NCBI RefSeq assembly: GCF_000614185.1
Contig: NZ_BAKM01000007.1
Coordinates: 90,853-154,852 of the forward strand
DNA from: Phocaeicola sartorii JCM 17136 = DSM 21941
GTDB taxonomy: Bacteria > Bacteroidota > Bacteroidia > Bacteroidales > Bacteroidaceae
Direction of reading: 5' to 3'
DNA length: 64,000 nucleotides
Shown here: one piece after another, positions 28,277 to 38,025 of the stretch
How the letters are laid out: each line of letters begins with the position of its first letter
How positions within the stretch are numbered: position 1 is the stretch's first letter
Notes under the pieces: generated by a model
What the model was told of the DNA's origin: nothing
Databases searched by the model: none
Seen by the model: only the letters and a program-made list of their open reading frames with translations
Program-made: the position numbers and the translations under genes

Positions 28277-28474
28277 ATGAAAAGTATTAGGGATATCATA
28301 GACAGACTGAAGCAATGAAAAGGATAGCGAAAACAGGAAACCTATCTTGCTGATGTCGCAATTCTCCATGTTGATAAGGTAGAAGAATTGTCAGGCCTCT
28401 TTGAAAAAAACAAAGATGTGCAGCGCATTCTGAAGATAGATAAGAAGATAGTAAAGACGGCTATAAGTTTGTAG
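28277..28474 (+). pseudogene. Internally deleted second copy of the DUF4143 ATPase
   Basis: From the ATG at 28277 the sequence repeats the start of the gene at 22224 nearly base for base (SIRDIIDRLKQ against KIRRDIIDRLKQ). It has an early stop, loses the Walker A region, resumes at VDKVEELSGLFEKNKDVQRI and then jumps to the last codons, DKKIVKTAISL, with a stop at 28472-28474. The leader (28240-28276) is also related. It is dead, but it shows that the two ends of the island carry the same gene. Confidence 0.8.
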
Positions 28475-28717
28475 ACAAATATATTTCTTTTGGTCTTTAC
28501 TCTATTGAGGCAGTATATAAATGATTTTTGCCCGTTTAGCGGATGATGACATCCATCCTGATGCAAACCTATCCGCTTCCCGATCCATTCTTTGCGGCAA
28601 TCTGTTCTGTTCGGTAATCATCGCTGGAAATCAGTCAATCACAAGCACAGATTCATTAATCACAAGCAGTGATCGACGAATCTGTGCCGATAATTTGTAA
28701 ATGCAGCCAGAATCAAT
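28475..28717. repeat. Intergenic stretch with a two-step hairpin (28646-28686)
   Basis: CACAGATTC (28646-28654) pairs with GAATCTGTG (28678-28686), and inside it ATCAC (28659-28663) pairs with GTGAT (28669-28673). The phrase AATCACAAGCA also occurs twice, at 28638 and 28658. No gene was seen between the ATPase remnant and the promoter at 28718. Confidence 0.5.
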
Positions 28718-28755
28718 TAACTTTGTGTACGGTATCCAAATGCTTTGAATACCGT
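28718..28755 (+). promoter_or_regulatory. Promoter and palindromic operator of the HU-like gene
   Basis: TAACTTTG (28718-28725) fits TAnnTTTG. Directly after it, ACGGTATCCAAA (28729-28740) and TTTGAATACCGT (28744-28755) form a 12-bp inverted repeat with one mismatch and a 3-base centre. The expected transcription start lies inside the palindrome, as for a repressor site. Confidence 0.55.
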
Positions 28756-28784
28756 TAATACAAACTTTATACATACCAGCAATT

Positions 28785-29417
28785 ATGGCTGAATACATCA
28801 AGCAGGAAATGAGTGACTTAGACGGCTCGGGAGAAGAACGAACTTTCTACCGCATGAAGATCTGTCACAATATCGATACCAAGGAATTTATCAGCAAGCT
28901 CGCGCGCCCGGCTTCAGGAATGAACAAAGGAACCGTGCTGCAAGTGCTAACTAACTTTGCCGACGAACTTGCCTACTGCATGGCACATGGAAACAGCGTG
29001 ACCATTGACGGCGTAGGAACTTTTAAGCCCACTCTGGGCATAATAAAGAAAAAGAATAAAGACGCACCGTGCGAGGAAGGACAGAATCCCAACGCCCGCA
29101 GTCTCACAGTGAACGGCGTGAACTTCCGCGCCAGCAAAGAACTGGTGAAGGAGACTGCCCGACAGTGTGACCTGAAACGCGCCGGAGTAGAGTACATCCG
29201 CCGCTCGGCTTACTCGCTGGAAGAGCGAATCGCACTGGCTATGAAATACTTGGACGAACATCATTTTATGCGCGTAGCCGACTACATGGAACTGACTGGA
29301 TTGCGCAAAACAGCTGCTACCATGGAACTGAAGCGGTTGAGGGAAGACCCGGCCAACGGAATCACAACGGAAGGAAAAAGGAACGGAATTATTTATGTAA
29401 GGCGAAAAACCGAGTAA
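28785..29417 (+). CDS. HU-like DNA-binding protein (HU-HIG type) with C-terminal helix-turn-helix
   Basis: 210 residues. The first 130 are an HU/IHF-like fold: the dimer core LARPASGMNKGTVLQVLTNF and the beta-arm anchor GNSVTIDGVGTFKPTLG. The last 80 residues (EERIALAMKYLDEHHFMRV, then LTGLRKTAATMELKRLRED) look like a winged helix. This domain pair is common in Bacteroidales, where such proteins are thought to be nucleoid-associated or regulators of nearby loci. GC-richer codon use than the island to the left. It has its own promoter and a palindrome that it may bind itself (inference). Confidence 0.83.
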   Translation: MAEYIKQEMSDLDGSGEERTFYRMKICHNIDTKEFISKLARPASGMNKGTVLQVLTNFADELAYCMAHGNSVTIDGVGTFKPTLGIIKKKNKDAPCEEGQNPNARSLTVNGVNFRASKELVKETARQCDLKRAGVEYIRRSAYSLEERIALAMKYLDEHHFMRVADYMELTGLRKTAATMELKRLREDPANGITTEGKRNGIIYVRRKTE

Positions 29418-29491
29418 CTAAATGTTCGGAATATGTAATGAAAGTGCCGGGAATAACAGACGAAGAGTGAAACAAAATTTTGATTATTGTG

Positions 29492-29626
29492 ATGATGAAT
29501 TCTACTCGCTATGCCGGTACTTGCCGGATGCATTGGAATTATGGTTGGACTACCGGCTATGGAGAAGGCAAATCGATTGCTAAAAACAGGCTCTCTTCTC
29601 ACGAAGAAAGCCTATTATCCAATTAA
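29492..29626 (+). CDS. Possible 44-residue ORF between the HU-like gene and the TlpA gene
   Basis: ATG at 29492 (or 29495), stop at 29624-29626. The product is MMNSTRYAGTCRMHWNYGWT and 24-25 more residues, hydrophilic, with no signal or motif. There is no clear promoter. It could be chance; it is listed because it is the only open frame in this 230-base gap. Confidence 0.2.
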   Translation: MMNSTRYAGTCRMHWNYGWTTGYGEGKSIAKNRLSSHEESLLSN

Positions 29627-29650
29627 TGTTTAATTATAAGAGAGAGTGTG

Positions 29651-31003
29651 TTAAAGTCCTAACAGTTCATTGAACTTCTCTGCTGTCTTGGGATCTGACG
29701 GACGTGTCATATTAGCAGAGATGATTTTGCCATCCCGATCCAGCAGGATAAAACGGGGAATGCCGTTGATGAGGTAAGCATCCATAAACGGACTCTCTAC
29801 CCCTAAATGCAGTTGTATTCCTTTCATTTCATCTTTCTTTACCATATTTTCCCATGCTTTTTTATTTTTGTCGCATGATAGGCTGACAAAGTAAATATCC
29901 TTATCAGCATATTTCTCTTCTAATGTTTTTAAATGGGGCAATTCTCCACGGCAAGGACCACACCAGGTAGCCCACACGTCAATATAGACAAACTTTCCTT
30001 TCAAATCTGCTAAAGATACTGTTTTTCCATTAATATCCGGACAAGAGAAAACAGGAGATGGGGTTCCGGCTTTTAATTTCTCCCATTTAGTACATAGCGT
30101 ATTAAACTTGTCGAGCATTTTGGCATCTTTGACATGTTTATTAAACATGGAAATTAATGCATCCGATCCATCCAAACCACGGCTGCTGATATTGCCATAA
30201 ACAAACAAGTTTACCAGATATTCTGCTACTTTTTCGTCTTTGATGTTTTTGTCTATATAGTTAACAAATTGTTCTGTGGTGTTTTCCGGCTTTTCTGTCA
30301 CTCCTTGATTGCTCATGCTGGCAATGGCATTGGGCAGGAATTCTTTATATTCCGGCAAGGTCAGCAAATTGCTATCTATAGTAATGAGTGATTGTAATTT
30401 GTTATAGAAAGTGTTTGACGCTACGTGTGTAGAATCCTTAGTTTGATACACATAATACATCGGATGCATGGGGAAAAAGCCGTATGTAAAGTATTTCAAG
30501 CGTATTTTTTCCTTGTCAGTAAATGCCGCAGGAAGATTGGCAGCGTTTAATCCTTCATTGTTGGCAGCAAACAAGCTATCTGCTTTATTTATAAACGCAT
30601 CTTCTTTAAGTTTTGTGTCTTGAAAAGTCAGATTCTTTATTTTACCTGTGTTTAAGTAAGTGTTAACTGCTGCAGCCGCTCCGTCAAAATTGATGGCTTT
30701 CCACATTGCTCCGCCATCAAAAGAAATAGTTAAATCTTGTACAGGATCCAGATAAAGTGTTCTCCGTGCACGCCCGTATTGCAAAAGGACGTATTGCGGA
30801 GTAAAGTCATTGATTTCGATTGTTCCGTTTCCGGTTGCATCAATTTCCACTTCTTTTTTCTCTCCGGTTTCAGTAAAAGATAATACAGTTTTAGCTCCAT
30901 CATCAGGATTAGCTATCTTGAATGTTAATTTAGAAGCTTCTGCTTCTGTAAAGGAGATACCCAGCATTAAGCTGAGTACCATCATTGATTTAATTCTGTT
31001 CAT
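29651..31003 (-). CDS. TlpA-like thioredoxin-fold protein
   Basis: About 450 residues from the ATG at 31003 (MNRIKSMMVLSLMLGISFTE), a signal peptide. An N-terminal domain of about 310 residues resembles the beta-rich DUF4369-type domains. The C-terminal thioredoxin domain contains the redox pair in VWATWCGPCRGE, followed by NGIPRFILLDRDGK with the cis-proline. Such proteins reduce disulfides or assist metal/haem assembly in the periplasm. Last gene of the ECF-sigma, FecR, SusC, SusD, DUF4465 series. Its presence next to a SusCD pair is notable, since most carbohydrate loci lack a thioredoxin. Confidence 0.85.
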   Translation of the reverse strand: MNRIKSMMVLSLMLGISFTEAEASKLTFKIANPDDGAKTVLSFTETGEKKEVEIDATGNGTIEINDFTPQYVLLQYGRARRTLYLDPVQDLTISFDGGAMWKAINFDGAAAAVNTYLNTGKIKNLTFQDTKLKEDAFINKADSLFAANNEGLNAANLPAAFTDKEKIRLKYFTYGFFPMHPMYYVYQTKDSTHVASNTFYNKLQSLITIDSNLLTLPEYKEFLPNAIASMSNQGVTEKPENTTEQFVNYIDKNIKDEKVAEYLVNLFVYGNISSRGLDGSDALISMFNKHVKDAKMLDKFNTLCTKWEKLKAGTPSPVFSCPDINGKTVSLADLKGKFVYIDVWATWCGPCRGELPHLKTLEEKYADKDIYFVSLSCDKNKKAWENMVKKDEMKGIQLHLGVESPFMDAYLINGIPRFILLDRDGKIISANMTRPSDPKTAEKFNELLGL

Positions 31004-31031
31004 TCTATTTATTTTTTTAGTTGAATACCAT

Positions 31032-31823
31032 CTAGCAGAACCATGCGGGGGTACGCATATTGCCATCTGTGTTTATGTCAGTGGACTCAAGGTAGAATAC
31101 CACTTTATCTACTGTACCTAATGTGACAAGATCCATACGTGTCCAGTCGCTGACTACATATTTCCAGTTAGGATGCTCAGCATTTGTATTCATACATGCC
31201 AAGTCGAAAGTCACACTTCCTGTTGCTTGTCCATTGTTGAACCCTTTGGCCGTGAGCTTGAAGTAATCACCGCTATCGAATTTCTTAACCCCTCCTGGTA
31301 CATAGGAATGCCAAATCCCTTTGGGGGCACTTGGAATATTAGGGTTGGCTTGAGGTTCTTCTTTTGTACCATAGGTATCACCATAAGTCATGGCCAGATA
31401 TCCCCAAGTAGAATTGGATACAAGCATATAGTCAATAACAGAAGGTTCGTCTAAAGTAAAGAAAGCGTCATCACCTTTTACATGGCATACTACATAAGTT
31501 TCTGTAGTATTCGGGCGTGTGGTCCAAACGCTGTAACGGACAGTATCCATAGATACTACATCATTGTTCCACACAAATGAACGTTGAGAACGGTTACTGT
31601 AACAGAAACCGGCTTCTAACTGTCCGTCGGCTGCCTTCACTGTGTTAAAGTTGAGACCTTGTGAAGAGAAGCCTCCATCGGGTACATTATGTGTGAAATT
31701 CTTATCTAATTTCAGCTCATTGAAAGTTATGTTTGTCGGGTATGGTACTTTCACTTCCAAATCATCACTGCAAGCAGTAAACAATGCTAAAAGTGCTATT
31801 GCACTAAATATTATTTTTCTCAT
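31032..31823 (-). CDS. DUF4465 surface lipoprotein
   Basis: About 263 residues from the ATG at 31823 (MRKIIFSAIALLALFTAC), a lipobox protein (LFTAC). The C-terminal part carries the DUF4465 pattern: DSGDYFKLTAKGFNNGQ, GSVTFDLACMN, SDWTRMDLVTLGTVDKVVF and NTDGNMRTPAWFC. DUF4465 proteins are outer-membrane-exposed lipoproteins found beside SusCD pairs and in nutrient-uptake loci; some Bacteroides cobamide-uptake loci have them. The ligand is unknown. Spaced 19 bases after susD and 28 bases before the TlpA gene, so it belongs to the same operon. Confidence 0.85.
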   Translation of the reverse strand: MRKIIFSAIALLALFTACSDDLEVKVPYPTNITFNELKLDKNFTHNVPDGGFSSQGLNFNTVKAADGQLEAGFCYSNRSQRSFVWNNDVVSMDTVRYSVWTTRPNTTETYVVCHVKGDDAFFTLDEPSVIDYMLVSNSTWGYLAMTYGDTYGTKEEPQANPNIPSAPKGIWHSYVPGGVKKFDSGDYFKLTAKGFNNGQATGSVTFDLACMNTNAEHPNWKYVVSDWTRMDLVTLGTVDKVVFYLESTDINTDGNMRTPAWFC

Positions 31824-31842
31824 ATTTATATTCTTCTTAAAA

Positions 31843-33308
31843 TTATTCAAGCCCTGGGTTTTGTTCAATTTTGTTGGTGTGTGCTATAATTTCTGCATAA
31901 GGAATCGGCCAACAATATTTATTGGTGCTGATGTTGACATCCGGTTTTAACACTTCCAACCAAGTCTTTCCATCTTTTTTGAAACGGACGGATGCAAACC
32001 AAGGTGTTTCGTTCTCCATCAAAAGAGTGACTACATATTCTTTGAAGATAGCATCCATCAGCTGTTCGTGAGTTGTGATTCCTGTGATAGGGGACATAAC
32101 CGGAGTGGTATATTGTGCGCGCATGTCATTCAAAGGTTTCAATGCTCCTTGAATATCTGATGGATTGGTACGGGCCAATAATTCGGCTTTCATCAAATAG
32201 AGTTCGGCATAACGGAATACATAGGTACAGTATTTGTCATTGGGGCCATTGGCTGCTCCTCTATGGTATAATTTCGTTAACACATTTTCATTAATGATCT
32301 CAGCTTGCCAGTTTTCGCCGCCTCCTGCTTCTCCGAATGTATAGTCATGGCGTTCATCCTTTTCAATCCATTCGTTGGGAATATCTCTGAATTCACTATC
32401 ATACAAACCTTTGGAATATGTATATTCATAATTATAAAGATCCCACGTTAAATCTCCCTGACCCAGATAGCGGGCGAAGAGTACCTCGTTGGAGTCCCAG
32501 GCGTCCTCATACAATTTGGTAATATTTGGTTCCATTTTGAATATGGATGGTGCGGTGGAAATTACATTATTAACTAGTTCCAATGCTTTGGCATAATCAC
32601 CTTCCCAGCCACGTACTAACAAGAGTTTGGCGTGCATGACTTGGGCAAATTGTTTGGACATATATTTTGCAGAAGTATAATCATGCAAGTTTTGTTCTGC
32701 ATATTCAAAATCATCAATAATATATTGGTAACTATCACCTACTGAGCTTCTGTCTATCATCAAATTACTTAAATCAGATAATTGATCACGATAAAGGATG
32801 CCATAAGGAGATTCCGCATTGTCAAACCAGTGACTGAATAGCCACATTAACTGCAAATTTATAAAACCTCTGAAACAGCGTGCTTCAGCTATCAAGTCAT
32901 TTTTTACTTTCTCTGAAGGAAATTTGGAGACATCTAGATCACTTACTCCTTTAATAGCTGCATTAGCCGCATTTATACAAATGTACAGATCATCCATATA
33001 TTGAAAGTATATGTGGTTGACTCATCTGTACTTTGACTATAAGTCATATTATAAAAGGCTTCGGCAGATTTGCCTCCTGTTTTATAAATTCCGGCTTGCA
33101 TGTGTAAGTTGCCGTATATATAACCTCCCGTGTTTTTGCTTGAGGCATAATTGGAGTACATACCGTTAACAATATTCTTTGCCGAATTATAATCTATAAC
33201 GGCATTCTCCTGTACCAATTCATGTTCGGGGACCTGATTAAGGAAATCCTCGCATGAACTAAGGGAGATACTGGCTGTTAAAGCTATAATAAAATATATC
33301 TTTTTCAT
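31843..33308 (-). pseudogene. SusD/RagB family lipoprotein, frameshifted
   Basis: Begins MKKIYFIIALTASISLSSCE (lipobox SLSSC), and HELVQENAVIDYNSAKNIVN fits SusD. Near 32995 frame 1 ends at TYTFNIWMICTFV while DDLYICINAANAAIKG continues in another frame to 31843. One extra G in TGGATG (TGGGATG) gives the normal WDDLY and a protein of 488 residues. The C-terminal part has the SusD TPR region and RYAELYLMKAELLART. It would be the surface glycan- or ligand-binding lid of the SusC transporter 12 bases upstream. Loss would break the pair, so a sequencing error is as likely as a true pseudogene. Confidence 0.88.
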
Positions 33309-33319
33309 ATTTTCTTCTA

Positions 33320-36300
33320 TTAGTTGAATATAAATTTAAGACCGAAATTGAATGTTCTGGCAGCCGGATAAGTACTGTAATCAGTTCCGAAACCATTTAA
33401 TGCTACATTACTGGTACTGCTGAAGTTTCCTTGTGGATCCATACCGGGATATGGAGTTACGGTAAATAGATTTGTCGCTTGGAAAGTCGCTTCTATTCCT
33501 TGAACCAAGAATTTCTTAAACCATTTTTCGGGTAACCGATATGACAAGTTTATGGCACTTAAACGCAGATAGGAAGCGTTGTGTAACCAACGGTCTGTAA
33601 ATACACCGTTATTACCCCAGCCATAGTGACTGCTAAATGGGTAAGTTGCATTTTCTCCCTTCATAGACCAACTGTCTAAAACAAATGTTGGAGCATTGTA
33701 TACATTAAGTCCGTTGCATGTACTTAGTTCCTGTTGCCATAAACGTTTCCCTCCTACAGAATAGGTGAAAGTGAAGTTGGCCATTAAACCTTTCCAATAG
33801 AATGTTGTTCCAAAACCGCCAAAGAAATCAGGGTTTGAACTTCCTAAATATTTACGGTCACCATCGGCTGTAATTTTTCCATCTCCATCTAAGTCCATTA
33901 CATAGATATCTCCTGCTCCTTCTGGTGTCGTCGCACGGTAATTAGTGACTTTTCCGGTGCTGGGATCAATGGGTTTATTAGCCCAAACTTCTTCATTGTT
34001 GAGGAATAAACGACCGGCATCTACATATCCGTAGAAACGTCCAAGTTCACCTCCTTCTTCCAATTTGAAATATTGATAAGCACCACCTCCAACACTCTTG
34101 GTTACTCCGTTCAGCTTTTCTAATTTACCTTTATTATGAGCTATGTTAAAATTGATTTCCCATGTTAAATCACGTGTTTTAATGATTTCACCACGAATAT
34201 CAAATTCCAGACCGGTATTGCTGATGGCACCAATATTTTGTTTAACATCGTCGAAAGCAGATGAAGTTGGAACAGGTTTATCGTAGATCAGATTATCTAC
34301 ATATTTACGGTACCAACCAAAACCACCACGAATACGATCGTTTAGGAAACCGAAATCAAGACCTAAGTCTGTTTGAGCCTGTGATTCCCATTGCAACAGA
34401 CTATTTCCTAATGAAGATGGGGATGATCCCGGCTGTCCATTATAGCTGCTGGAAGAGAAACGGCTGGCAAAATCGTAATTGTCCAAATTCTGAGAACCGG
34501 TCAGACCATAAGATGCTCTTAGTTTTAAATAAGAGAGGGCGGGTTTCATAAAGTCCATAAAATTTTCTTCAGATGCAATCCAGCCTGCTGCAATAGAAGG
34601 AAAGTATCCCCAACGGTTGTCTTTACCAAATTTGGAAGAGCCATCAGCACGATAAGTTGCTGTTAACAGGTATCGGTTGTTGAATTTGTATTGGATTCGG
34701 GCAAATGCGGAGATAAGTGCATTAGTTTCTTTTGCACTTTTCATAGCACCTCGTGTAGCAGCACTTCCTAAATCTGTCAGAATATCATCATCTGGGAAGT
34801 TGGATCCGCTTGCTTGCATCATATCATACCAGTTTTTTTCCATAGAGTAACCTGCTATGGCTTGAACATCATGTTTTCCCATTGTTTTGTAAAAAGTCAG
34901 CAGGTTTTCCCATACCATGACATAATTTTGGCGGTTTCTCTGAAGAGCCGAATTGGTACCGTCATCATAGTATTTTCGGGTAAATTGATCTAATTTATAA
35001 TTCGTATATGCTATGTTGCCCGTTGTCCTGAATTTTAAGTAAGATAAGATGTTGTATTCCAAGAATAATGATGCATTTAAGTTGCGTGATTGACTTTCAT
35101 TCTTATCTTTTAATTCCAGTAATGGATTCTTGGTATAATAATCAATCGTATTGATATTTCCATCTTCATTATAAGCTGGATAATCAGGACGTATTCCTAC
35201 TATTTTGGAAATCATGTTGTCTTTGTCTGTAGCTTCGCGGGAAGAGGCATCCATATTAAGACCGAATTTTAAGGCTTCTCGTACTTTGGTTTCAAAATTA
35301 AAACGAGCACTTAATAATCTGGAATTGCTGCCTTTTACAATACCATCCTGATCCTTATAATTTAAAGAGGCATAGTATGAACTTTGTTGACTGCCACCAC
35401 GTACGGATAAATTATATTCCTGTATGGCAGCGTTTTGAGTCATCATGTCCCAATAATCATCCTTTCCATTATAATATGCATTTTCTTTAAACATGCCTGC
35501 TAAATCTTCTTTAGTCCACTGGCTGGTATTTAAAGCTTTGAATTTGTTTTCATCAAGGTAACGTTTGCTGAAATATGTTAAGTTGCCTTGCCGGAAAGAC
35601 TCATCAATATTGATTTGTTTGGAATACATGATATATTGGTCAACATTCATCGTTCTGAAGTCGTTTGAACTGATAGCTTGAAATCCATAGCGGGTTGTCA
35701 GTTCAATGGTTGGCTTGCTTCCTGCTGAACCTGTTTTTGTTGTAACAATTACAACACCATTGGCTGCACGTGAACCATAAATAGCTGTTGCTGAGGCATC
35801 TTTTAAAACATCAAGGCTTTCTACATCATTTAAATTTAGATTGTAGAGCGTGTTTGAAACATCTCCGGAAACATCATTTGAGTACTGGGGTACACCGTCA
35901 ATGATCCATAAAGGCTGTCCATTACCCGATAAAGAGGATACTCCACGGATAACGACAGATACCGGAGCTGTAGGAGATGCACTGGCAATCATGACATTTA
36001 CACCGGCGGCTTTACCTTGTAGCATACCTTGAATATTAGTGGTCATAGGAGCACTTTTGATGTCCTCCTTGCTTACACGTGCCATTGCGCCGGTTAAGTC
36101 TCTGGGTTTTGCTGTACCGTAACCGATTACCACAACTTCGTCTAGATTTGTAGTGGAACTTTTCAACTTCACATTGAATACACGTTTGTTTCCCATATTC
36201 TCTTCAACAGTGTTCATGCCAATAAAGCTGAACATCAATTTGTTTCCTGCATTTTCCGGAAAAGAAAGCATGAACTGGCCGTCCATATCAGCAATAGTTC

Positions 36301-36748
36301 CGAAAGTTGTTCCTTTGACAACGACAGAGGCACCAACTACAGGTTCTCCTAATTCATCTCTGACAATACCTGTTATGGTTTTGCGTTTGGCATTGCGATC
36401 AATGGGGAGAATTAATACATAATTGTTTTCTACTAGCTCATAGCGCATACCTGCCTGGCTGCAGATAACGGATAATGCTTGTTCTAAAGGCACTTTTTCT
36501 AATGTCAGTTTTAAAGGGACATTGTTTAGTGTTGCATCCTCATACATAATGTTAATCCCTGTCTGCTTTTTGATTGTGTTTAGTGCTTCTTTAACACTAA
36601 TGTTTTCACTTTTAATCGTGACATTCTTGTCTGCCATGATATTGGCAAAGGCGGAATTGAAAACACAACACATGCATATAAGCATCATTAATAGCCTCAT
36701 CTTAGGAGGTCGGGACGCTGAGCGTCTCCACATTTCATTCTTTTTCAT
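33320..36748 (-). CDS. SusC/RagA-type TonB-dependent outer-membrane transporter with STN domain
   Basis: 1142 residues. Order: signal (MRLLMMLICMCCVFNSAFAN after a 16-residue extension), STN/secretin domain at about 45-115 (ENISVKEALNTIKKQTGINI), CarboxypepD_reg at about 125-205, TonB box DEVVVIGYG, plug with the SusC signature SLDVLKDASATAIYGSRAAN, then the 22-strand barrel to FNFGLKFIFN. The STN domain signals to FecR anti-sigma factors, and the fecR gene lies 49 bases upstream. Takes up a ligand held by SusD. The substrate is not known; the next genes (GH28, GH43) suggest a pectin product. Confidence 0.93.
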   Translation of the reverse strand: MKKNEMWRRSASRPPKMRLLMMLICMCCVFNSAFANIMADKNVTIKSENISVKEALNTIKKQTGINIMYEDATLNNVPLKLTLEKVPLEQALSVICSQAGMRYELVENNYVLILPIDRNAKRKTITGIVRDELGEPVVGASVVVKGTTFGTIADMDGQFMLSFPENAGNKLMFSFIGMNTVEENMGNKRVFNVKLKSSTTNLDEVVVIGYGTAKPRDLTGAMARVSKEDIKSAPMTTNIQGMLQGKAAGVNVMIASASPTAPVSVVIRGVSSLSGNGQPLWIIDGVPQYSNDVSGDVSNTLYNLNLNDVESLDVLKDASATAIYGSRAANGVVIVTTKTGSAGSKPTIELTTRYGFQAISSNDFRTMNVDQYIMYSKQINIDESFRQGNLTYFSKRYLDENKFKALNTSQWTKEDLAGMFKENAYYNGKDDYWDMMTQNAAIQEYNLSVRGGSQQSSYYASLNYKDQDGIVKGSNSRLLSARFNFETKVREALKFGLNMDASSREATDKDNMISKIVGIRPDYPAYNEDGNINTIDYYTKNPLLELKDKNESQSRNLNASLFLEYNILSYLKFRTTGNIAYTNYKLDQFTRKYYDDGTNSALQRNRQNYVMVWENLLTFYKTMGKHDVQAIAGYSMEKNWYDMMQASGSNFPDDDILTDLGSAATRGAMKSAKETNALISAFARIQYKFNNRYLLTATYRADGSSKFGKDNRWGYFPSIAAGWIASEENFMDFMKPALSYLKLRASYGLTGSQNLDNYDFASRFSSSSYNGQPGSSPSSLGNSLLQWESQAQTDLGLDFGFLNDRIRGGFGWYRKYVDNLIYDKPVPTSSAFDDVKQNIGAISNTGLEFDIRGEIIKTRDLTWEINFNIAHNKGKLEKLNGVTKSVGGGAYQYFKLEEGGELGRFYGYVDAGRLFLNNEEVWANKPIDPSTGKVTNYRATTPEGAGDIYVMDLDGDGKITADGDRKYLGSSNPDFFGGFGTTFYWKGLMANFTFTYSVGGKRLWQQELSTCNGLNVYNAPTFVLDSWSMKGENATYPFSSHYGWGNNGVFTDRWLHNASYLRLSAINLSYRLPEKWFKKFLVQGIEATFQATNLFTVTPYPGMDPQGNFSSTSNVALNGFGTDYSTYPAARTFNFGLKFIFN

Positions 36749-36797
36749 AAAACTCTAGCTCATTAACTTTGAATTGTTTATAATATTAAAATTAACT

Positions 36798-37958
36798 CTA
36801 TTGTTTTTTTACTAAAATAGTTTCACCGTCTTTCTCGAATTTTACGTCTGAAACCCGGTGTAATATCTCTAAAGCAAAACTGAGTGGTTTGTTTCTAAAG
36901 ATGATTCCAGTGAATTTCATATTTTCTAATTCTTTGGAAGCCAGTTTTAAGTCTACGTTGTAGCAGCGTGATAGCCTGGCAAGTAAGTCTGGCAGAGGCA
37001 TGGCGTCAAATTCCATAGCTCCAGTTGTCCATGAAGTATATAGTTCTGGATCTACTTGGCTGATCTGGGAAGTCTGTGATGAGTAATGCTCATTAGGAGT
37101 CATGGTGTATTCTCCGGTAGGGGATGTTACTTTTATTTTACCGCTGACTAATGTAATGGATACGTCTTCACCGGGATAAGCTGTAACATTGAATGTCGTT
37201 CCTAATACATAGACTACATGATCGTTGGCTTTTACAATAAAAGGGCGTTGAGGGTCATGGATAACATCGAAGAAGGCTTCACCTTGTAGTGTTACTTCAC
37301 GGATGTTGGTGAACTGAACGGGAAAGTCAAGGTGGGAGTCTGCATTTAATTTTACTTTTGTACCATCTGATAGAACTATGGAATATTCTGAACCTCTAGG
37401 TACTTTTAATTGATTTTGTAGAAGAATTGTATCTAGAACAGGTTGATCAGCTTCCTTGCTGTTTTCTTGAGGGTAAATGATTTCCCCATTATTAATATGA
37501 CTGCCGTTTATTTCCTGATGGTTTGAATATAGCTTTATTTCAGATTGGTCTGCTAATACCAAAGTGGCTCTAGAGGAAGGTACTATATTGTATTTTTCAG
37601 TTTTAGTTATATTATTCTCTGTAATCAATGAACTTGATTCTTGGTGTCTCAAATATAAAATGGAAGCAATCCCTATGATAACAGCTATCGCAGCGGCAGA
37701 TGAATAAATCGCAACCCGATAGCGGATAGAGTGGGGCTGCTTGCAACGTTTTTGAATAGCTTCCCATGAAGCTTCTTTATCAAACTGTTGTAATAAGTTA
37801 AGTTGGTTATTGACATGGCGGAGTGAAAGTAACTTCACAAAGACTTCTCTATGCGAAGCGTCTTCTTCAATCCATTGTTTTAATTCTTTAAATTCCTGTT
37901 CATTGAGTTGGTGGGACAGGTATTTTTGAATTAAGGCTTCTGTTTTACTCTTTTGCAT
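36798..37958 (-). CDS. FecR-type anti-sigma factor (DUF4974)
   Basis: About 386 residues from the ATG at 37958 (MQKSKTEALIQKYLSHQLNE). The N-terminal 80 residues are cytoplasmic and bind sigma. A single membrane helix follows (VAIYSSAAAIAVIIGIASIL), then the periplasmic FecR domain (VPRGSEYSIVLSDGTKVKLN, GEAFFDVIHD) and the C-terminal DUF4974 part (LPDLLARLSRCYNVDL, KFTGIIFRNKPL). In such systems the STN domain of the loaded SusC signals through FecR to release the ECF sigma factor. All three genes are adjacent here. Confidence 0.93.
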   Translation of the reverse strand: MQKSKTEALIQKYLSHQLNEQEFKELKQWIEEDASHREVFVKLLSLRHVNNQLNLLQQFDKEASWEAIQKRCKQPHSIRYRVAIYSSAAAIAVIIGIASILYLRHQESSSLITENNITKTEKYNIVPSSRATLVLADQSEIKLYSNHQEINGSHINNGEIIYPQENSKEADQPVLDTILLQNQLKVPRGSEYSIVLSDGTKVKLNADSHLDFPVQFTNIREVTLQGEAFFDVIHDPQRPFIVKANDHVVYVLGTTFNVTAYPGEDVSITLVSGKIKVTSPTGEYTMTPNEHYSSQTSQISQVDPELYTSWTTGAMEFDAMPLPDLLARLSRCYNVDLKLASKELENMKFTGIIFRNKPLSFALEILHRVSDVKFEKDGETILVKKQ

Positions 37959-38025
37959 AATTGTTGTACTGTTTAACACTAAGTATCACAAATACGCAAA
38001 ACGGGTGACAAAAATCTGAAGAAAA

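Noticed and set aside
22154..28474. Island as a prophage or transposon
   Set aside because: No integrase, transposase, tail or terminase genes and no terminal repeats were seen. Only the duplicated ATPase ends mark it.
28638..28686. Repeated AATCACAAGCA as a CRISPR array
   Set aside because: Only two copies, 20 bases apart, inside a hairpin; no spacer pattern or cas gene.
31642..31950. Plus-strand open frame with hydrophobic residues over the DUF4465/SusD junction
   Set aside because: It is antisense to two well-supported genes and has no promoter.
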